Position numbers and translations under genes: made by a program. Under the pieces are notes generated by a model. That model was given only the letters and a program-made list of their open reading frames with translations. It ran no database searches and was not told the origin of the DNA. From Arthrobacter methylotrophus (GTDB lineage: Bacteria; Actinomycetota; Actinomycetes; Actinomycetales; Micrococcaceae), in the NCBI RefSeq assembly GCF_039539965.1, contig NZ_BAABED010000005.1:1-21680 (forward strand): a DNA stretch of 21,680 nucleotides, in the 5' to 3' direction. Below are positions 17,787 through 21,680 of this stretch, piece after piece. Every line of letters starts with the position of its first letter. The first letter of the stretch is position 1.

Positions 17787-19081
17787 GTGTCGACACTCGC
17801 CCTCGATAGCCGTCCCGCGCTGTCACGCACGCAAGTCATTGCGCCACCACGATTGGCACGGCGCTAGAGTTTTATGACTTCACGATCTACAGCTACTTCG
17901 CCATCCAGATCGGGCAATTGTTCTTTCCATCGGCATCGCCGCGTGAACCAGTTCCTGTTGTCGATTGGTGTGTTTGGCGTGGGCTTTGTGGTGCGGCCGC
18001 TGGGCGGCATCGTCATCGGCGCCTATGCCGATCGCGCCGGGCGCAAGAAGGCGATGGTGCTGACCATCATGATGATGGCGCTGTCGTGCGCGCTCATCGC
18101 CACGGCGCCCACGTACGCGACGGCGGGCATCTTCGCCCCGATGATCGTGCTGGCCGCGCGCCTGATGCAGGGCTTTGCAGCCGGCGGCGAGTTCGGGCCG
18201 GGCACCACGTTGCTGGTCGAATACGCGACCGACCGCACCCGCGCGTTTTTCGCGAGCTGGAACTTCGCGGCCACGGCGCTGGGTCTGGCGCTCGGCGCGG
18301 CGGTGGCCACGCTCGTCAACGTGACGCTGTCGAAGGAGGCGGTGCTGGCGTGGGGCTGGCGGCTGCCGTTCCTGCTGGGCATCTTTGCCGCGCCGGCGGG
18401 CATGCTGATCCGCCGCCGGCTCGAAGAAACGCTGGACCGCCGCGACAGCACCCCGGGCCACGCCCAGCCGCAAGGCGCACTCAAGGCGGCGCTCACCACG
18501 CACTTGAAGCTCACCATCCTCGGTACGTTTGCGGAGCTGGGCGGCTCCGTGTCGGTGTACATCACCGCGTTCTTCCTGCCGAGCCACGCCGTGCGCACGC
18601 TCCACATGTCGCCCACGGCGGCGGTCGCGTCCGGCGTGGTCAGTTCGCTCGTGCTGTTCGTAGCCGCGCCGATCGCCGGCCGCCTGGCCGATCGCTACAC
18701 GCGCAAGCGCGTGCTGATCACCTCGCGCATCATCATGCTGCTGGCGGTGTATCCGGCGTTTGCGTTCCTGGGCGCGCATCCGACGCCGCTGGCACTGTAT
18801 GCGGTTGTCGGCATTGCTGGCGGTTCTTCGTGGCCGCGCAGATCGTGCCGGTGCTCGTGATGATTCCCGAGCTGTTTCCCAAAGCACGTGCGCGCCACGG
18901 GCATTGCGCTGACGTACGTGGTGAGCGCATCGTTCTTCGGCGGGTTTTCGCCGTTCATTGCGAGCTGGCTGGTGGAGCGCACGGGCAACACGCTGGCGCC
19001 GCGTGGTATGTGGCCGCAGCATGCCTGGTGTCGTTGGTGCCCGTGATCTGGCTGCGCGACCGCACGGGTGAAGCGCTCTAA
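17787..19081 (+). CDS. MHS-type MFS transporter, frameshifted
   Basis: Inner-membrane permease of the metabolite:H+ symporter group, probably importing the substrate or product of the D-amino acid derivative pathway. The GTG at 17787-17789 follows CAGGAG with 6 nt spacing (MSTLALDSRPALSRTQVIA). The first segment carries the MHS hallmark GTALEFYDFTIYSYFA. The loop after TM2 reads YADRAGRKKAM (MFS signature), TM4-5 read RLMQGFAAGGEFGPGTTLLVEY, and the second-half loop reads GRLADRYTRKRVL. Twelve membrane segments and about 431 residues after repair, usual for the family. Frame changes lie near 17843, 17942, 18825, 18890 and 19000. The stop is 18 nt before the amidase. Family members carry dicarboxylates, betaines or amino acids, so the substrate cannot be read from sequence. 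Confidence 0.88.
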
Positions 19082-19099
19082 AAGGATTGAGGACTGCTG

Positions 19100-20637
19100 A
19101 TGTCGCACAACGACCAACTCGTCAGCCGATCCGCGGTGGAACTGCGGCGGCTGATCGGCGCCAGGGAGGAAATCTCCCCCGTCGAACTGCTCGATGCCTG
19201 CATCGAGCGCATCGAAGCCATCAACCCCGCCGTGAACGCCGTCACGGCGACGTGCTTTCCGCAGGCGCGCGAAGCCGCAAAGGCCGCCGAGACGTGCGGT
19301 GCTCAACGGCGAACCGTCGGCCTGCTGCCACGGCTCTGCCGCTGGGCGTGAAGGATCTGGAAGACACAGCGGGCCTGTTGACGACGTACGGATCGCCCAC
19401 TGCGCGCAGCAACGTGCCGACGCAGGATGTGTTGCTCGTCGAGCGTCTGCGCGCGCGGGCGCCGTGCTGGTGGCGAAGACCAACGTGCCGGAGTTCGGTG
19501 CCGGCGCCAATACGCGCAACCCCGTTTGGGGCGCGACAGGCAACCCGTTCAACCCGATGCTGAATGCGGGCGGTTCGTCGGGCGGTGCGGCGGCGGCCGC
19601 GCTGGCGTGCGACATGCTGCCCGTCTGCACCGGCTCCGACACCGGCGGCTCGCTGCGCATTCCGGCATCCAAATGCGGCGTGGTGGGCTTTCGGCCGTCC
19701 CCCGGCCTCGTGCCGAACTCGCGCAAGAAGCTCGGCTGGACACCGATCTCGGTGGTCGGGCCGATGGGGCGCACGGTAGCCGAAGCGTGCCTGCAATTGG
19801 CCGCCACTGCGGGATTGTCGGCAAGCGATCCGCTTCAGCTTCGACGTCGATCCGCTGAGCTTTCTCACGCCCGCGCCGCTCGATCTCTCCACGCTGCGCG
19901 TCGGCTGGACGGAAGACTTCGGCTGCTGCGATGTCGACGCCGGCATCCGCACCGTGTTCCGCGAGCGCATCGCCGCCATCGCGCCGATGTTCCGGTGTGC
20001 GAACCCGTGCAGTTCGACCTCGGGGACGTGCACGCGCTGCTTCGACGTGATCCGTGCGGAGAGCTTTGTCGCCGCGCCTGCATGACGCCTACACGCGCGA
20101 CCCGGCGTTCGCTCGGCCCCAACTCGCGCGCCAACTACGAGCTGGGCGCTGCAATGACGCTCGCGGATTGCGCCTGGGCGCAGGCCGAGCAAACGCGCAT
20201 CCTCAAGCGCTTCCAGGCCGCGTTCGGCCACTACGACGTGATCCTCTCGCCGACGACGCCCGGTGTCGCCGTTCCCGTGGAGCGAGCTGTATGCCGCGCA
20301 CATCGACGGTCGCGCGCAGGAAAACTACTACCGCTGGCTGGCACTGACCTACGTCGTCACGCTGACCACGCATCCGGCGGCTGTCGCTGCCGTGCGGGCT
20401 GGACCACGCCGGCATGCCGTTCGGGCTGCAGATCGTCGGCCCGTTCCACGGCGACCTCGGAAGACGCTGGCCGTGGCGCACGCGCTCGAGCAAGCCTTCG
20501 AAGCGTCTGCTACGCTGCGTCGTCCGCGTCCGGATCTCGCCAAGCTCGCGCAGCCGACGCCGGCATTGCAATCCATCGTCACCGCGCCGCCGGTGTTCGA
20601 TGCTGTCACGCGCAGCACGGGCGCCTCGGCGGTCTGA
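19100..20637 (+). CDS. Amidase-signature family amidohydrolase, frameshifted
   Basis: Cytoplasmic Ser-Ser-Lys amidase cleaving an amide bond. The start ATG (19100-19102) has GAGGA 6-7 nt upstream (MSHNDQLVSRSAVELRRLIG). The catalytic triad is visible with family spacing: Lys in LGVKDLEDT near residue 84, cis-Ser in NAGGSSGGAAAA near 159, and nucleophile Ser in GSDTGGSLRIPASKCG near 183, followed by GFRPSPG. The C-terminal region reads DVILSPTTPV and ALTYVVTLT. About 512 residues after repair. Frame changes lie near 19303, 19455, 19825, 19992, 20035, 20110, 20265, 20395 and 20460. With the exported D-aminoacylase and the DadA-like oxidase it may handle an N-acyl or amide form of a D-amino acid. 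No signal peptide is seen. The substrate is not predictable from the sequence. Confidence 0.88.
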
Positions 20638-20662
20638 ACCGACAACAACCTCCTTTCTCGAT

Positions 20663-21019
20663 ATGTCCGACATCCAACGCCTCCACACCAACGCCCCGCA
20701 TGAGCCAGATCGTCATCGCCAACGGCATCGTGCACTGGCCGGGCACGTGCCGACGTCGACTTCAAGTCGATCACCGAGCAGACCAACACAATCCTCGCGC
20801 GCATCGACGCGCTGCTGGCCGAAGCCGGTGTCGACAAGACGCGTCTGATCTCCGCCAACATCTGGCTGACCGACGCCAAGCACTTCGCCGAGCTGAACGC
20901 CGCGTGGGGAAGCCTGGGTGCCGGCCGGCCACGCGCCCACGCGCGCGTGCGTGCAGTCTGGCCTGATGCGTCCGGGCATCGATGTGGAGATCGCCGTCAC
21001 GGCGCTGGCCAAGGGCTGA
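20663..21019 (+). CDS. RidA/YjgF family protein, YoaB-like subgroup, frameshifted
   Basis: Small trimeric-fold protein of about 118 residues. Start ATG 20663 ([20 protein letters not shown]). The family core is visible: [40 protein letters not shown] and the end [20 protein letters not shown]. The C-terminal motif resembles E. coli YoaB (VQAGLMNP...VEI) rather than RidA, and Leu stands where RidA has the Arg needed for imine deaminase activity. It would therefore not simply repeat RidA's chemistry, although its place between an amidase and a DadA-like oxidase (which makes imino acids) suggests a linked role. Frame changes lie near 20696, 20730, 20749, 20908 and 20950. It ends 13 nt before the next gene. 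Confidence 0.85.
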
Positions 21020-21032
21020 GGAGCCGATCGCC

Positions 21033-21680
21033 ATGCGCTTTGACACCCTTGTGCTGGGGGGCCGGCATTGTCGGCGTGTCGGTGGCGGTGCATCTGCAGA
21101 AACGCGGTGCGCGCCGTCGCCCTCGTCGATCGCCGTGCGCCGGGCTTTGAGACGTCGTTCGGCAATGCGGGGCTGATCCAGCGCGTGGGTGTGTATCCGT
21201 ATGCGTTTCCGCGCGACCTGTCGACGCTGTTGCACTACGCGAGCAACACGTCGGCGGACGTGCATTACCACCCCGCCGACCTGCCCCGGCTGCTGCCGTT
21301 TCTGTGGCCAGTACTGGCGCAACTCGCACCCCACGCGGCACGCGGCCATAGCGCGCGCGTTATGCACCGCTGATTGCGCATAGCGTGAGCGAGCACCGCT
21401 CGCTCATGGCGGAAGCCGCCGGCGCCACGCATCTGATCCGCTCCAGCGGCTGGATCAAGGTCTTCCGCAATGCCGCCACGCAAGACAAGGAAACGCGCAA
21501 CGTCGAACGCTGGCAGCGCGAATTACGGGCGTCGCGTATGAAGCGCTCGACCCGATGCGCCTGCGCACAGTTGAACCGCATCTCGACACATCGCTCCTGG
21601 GCGGCCTGCGCTATACGGAAGCGGATTCCGTGAGCGACCCCAACGCGCTGGTGACAGCCTATGCGAAACACTTCGAGCAA
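21033..21680 (+). CDS. DadA-like FAD-dependent D-amino acid dehydrogenase, partial, frameshifted
   Basis: Membrane-associated FAD oxidoreductase that would oxidise a D-amino acid to the imino/keto acid. The start ATG (21033-21035) has GAGGAG about 9 nt upstream. The N-terminal dinucleotide motif reads LVLG-GIVGVSVAVHLQKRG after removing one extra G near 21060. It is followed by ALVDRRAPGFETSFGNAGLI, the characteristic DadA-type stretch for flavin binding. Later parts (PADLPRLLPFLWQYWRNSHP, HSVSEHRSLMAEAAGATHLI, LDPMRLRTVEPHL) fit the same family. Frame changes lie near 21060, 21105, 21308, 21358 and 21523. The window ends inside the gene after about 215 residues; the C-terminal half of the flavin domain is missing. 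Exact substrate is unknown. Confidence 0.85.

Noticed and set aside
17880..19022. Long open frame on the minus strand opposite the MHS transporter (about 380 codons)
   Set aside because: Composition is almost entirely Arg, Ala, His and Gln, as expected from antisense of a membrane protein gene; the plus-strand transporter is unmistakable.
18695..19807. Long open frame on the minus strand opposite the transporter end and amidase start
   Set aside because: Overlaps two convincing plus-strand genes and has no recognisable domain or ribosome-binding site.
1..21680. Interpretation as a decaying pseudogene island or programmed frameshifting
   Set aside because: Lesions are evenly spread through all genes, of both signs, without loss of catalytic residues. 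Programmed frameshifting would not occur many times per gene without slippery motifs.
1..21680. CRISPR arrays, insertion sequences, tRNA or rRNA genes, phage genes
   Set aside because: I saw no regularly spaced repeats, transposase motifs, terminal inverted repeats or structured RNA gene. I could not run a tRNA or covariance-model scan.

Overview
The window looks like chromosome of a high-GC beta-proteobacterium, most likely Ralstonia/Cupriavidus (Burkholderiaceae). This rests on protein resemblance, codon use and gene content; I ran no search. Almost every gene is interrupted by single-base insertions and deletions, yet the protein signal continues unchanged in another frame. I therefore read the window as unpolished sequence over intact genes. 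Gene spans below run from the true start to the true stop across those frame changes.

Region 1 (25-7399, minus strand) is a ferulate operon in the order ech, vdh, fcs, tannase/feruloyl esterase, aromatic-acid MFS transporter, with gaps of about 30-66 nt. The esterase would release ferulate from plant esters outside the cytoplasm and the transporter would import it. Fcs then makes feruloyl-CoA, Ech splits it to vanillin and acetyl-CoA, and Vdh oxidises vanillin to vanillate. Divergently transcribed is a MarR-family regulator (7585-8058). Between them lies a near-perfect 19-bp palindrome (7477-7495) that fills the spacer of a candidate operon promoter.

Region 2 (8230-14135, plus strand) is a tripartite efflux system in the order RND permease, periplasmic adaptor, NodT-type outer-membrane lipoprotein. 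The start and stop codons overlap at both junctions. It lies just downstream of the MarR gene. A convergent gene (14144-15073, minus) encodes an unrecognised membrane protein with about six membrane segments.

Region 3 (15418-21680) looks like a system for using N-acyl-D-amino acids, amides or related D-amino acid derivatives. It holds an exported D-aminoacylase-family amidohydrolase, a divergently read XRE-cupin regulator, an MHS-type MFS transporter, an amidase-signature hydrolase, a YoaB-like RidA-family protein and a DadA-like FAD oxidoreductase cut by the window edge. Two copies of a 16-bp palindrome (17712-17727 and 17736-17751) between regulator and transporter are the probable operators. 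This cluster and its operators are the best candidate for an under-described system.

I saw no tRNA, rRNA, CRISPR array, insertion sequence or phage gene.
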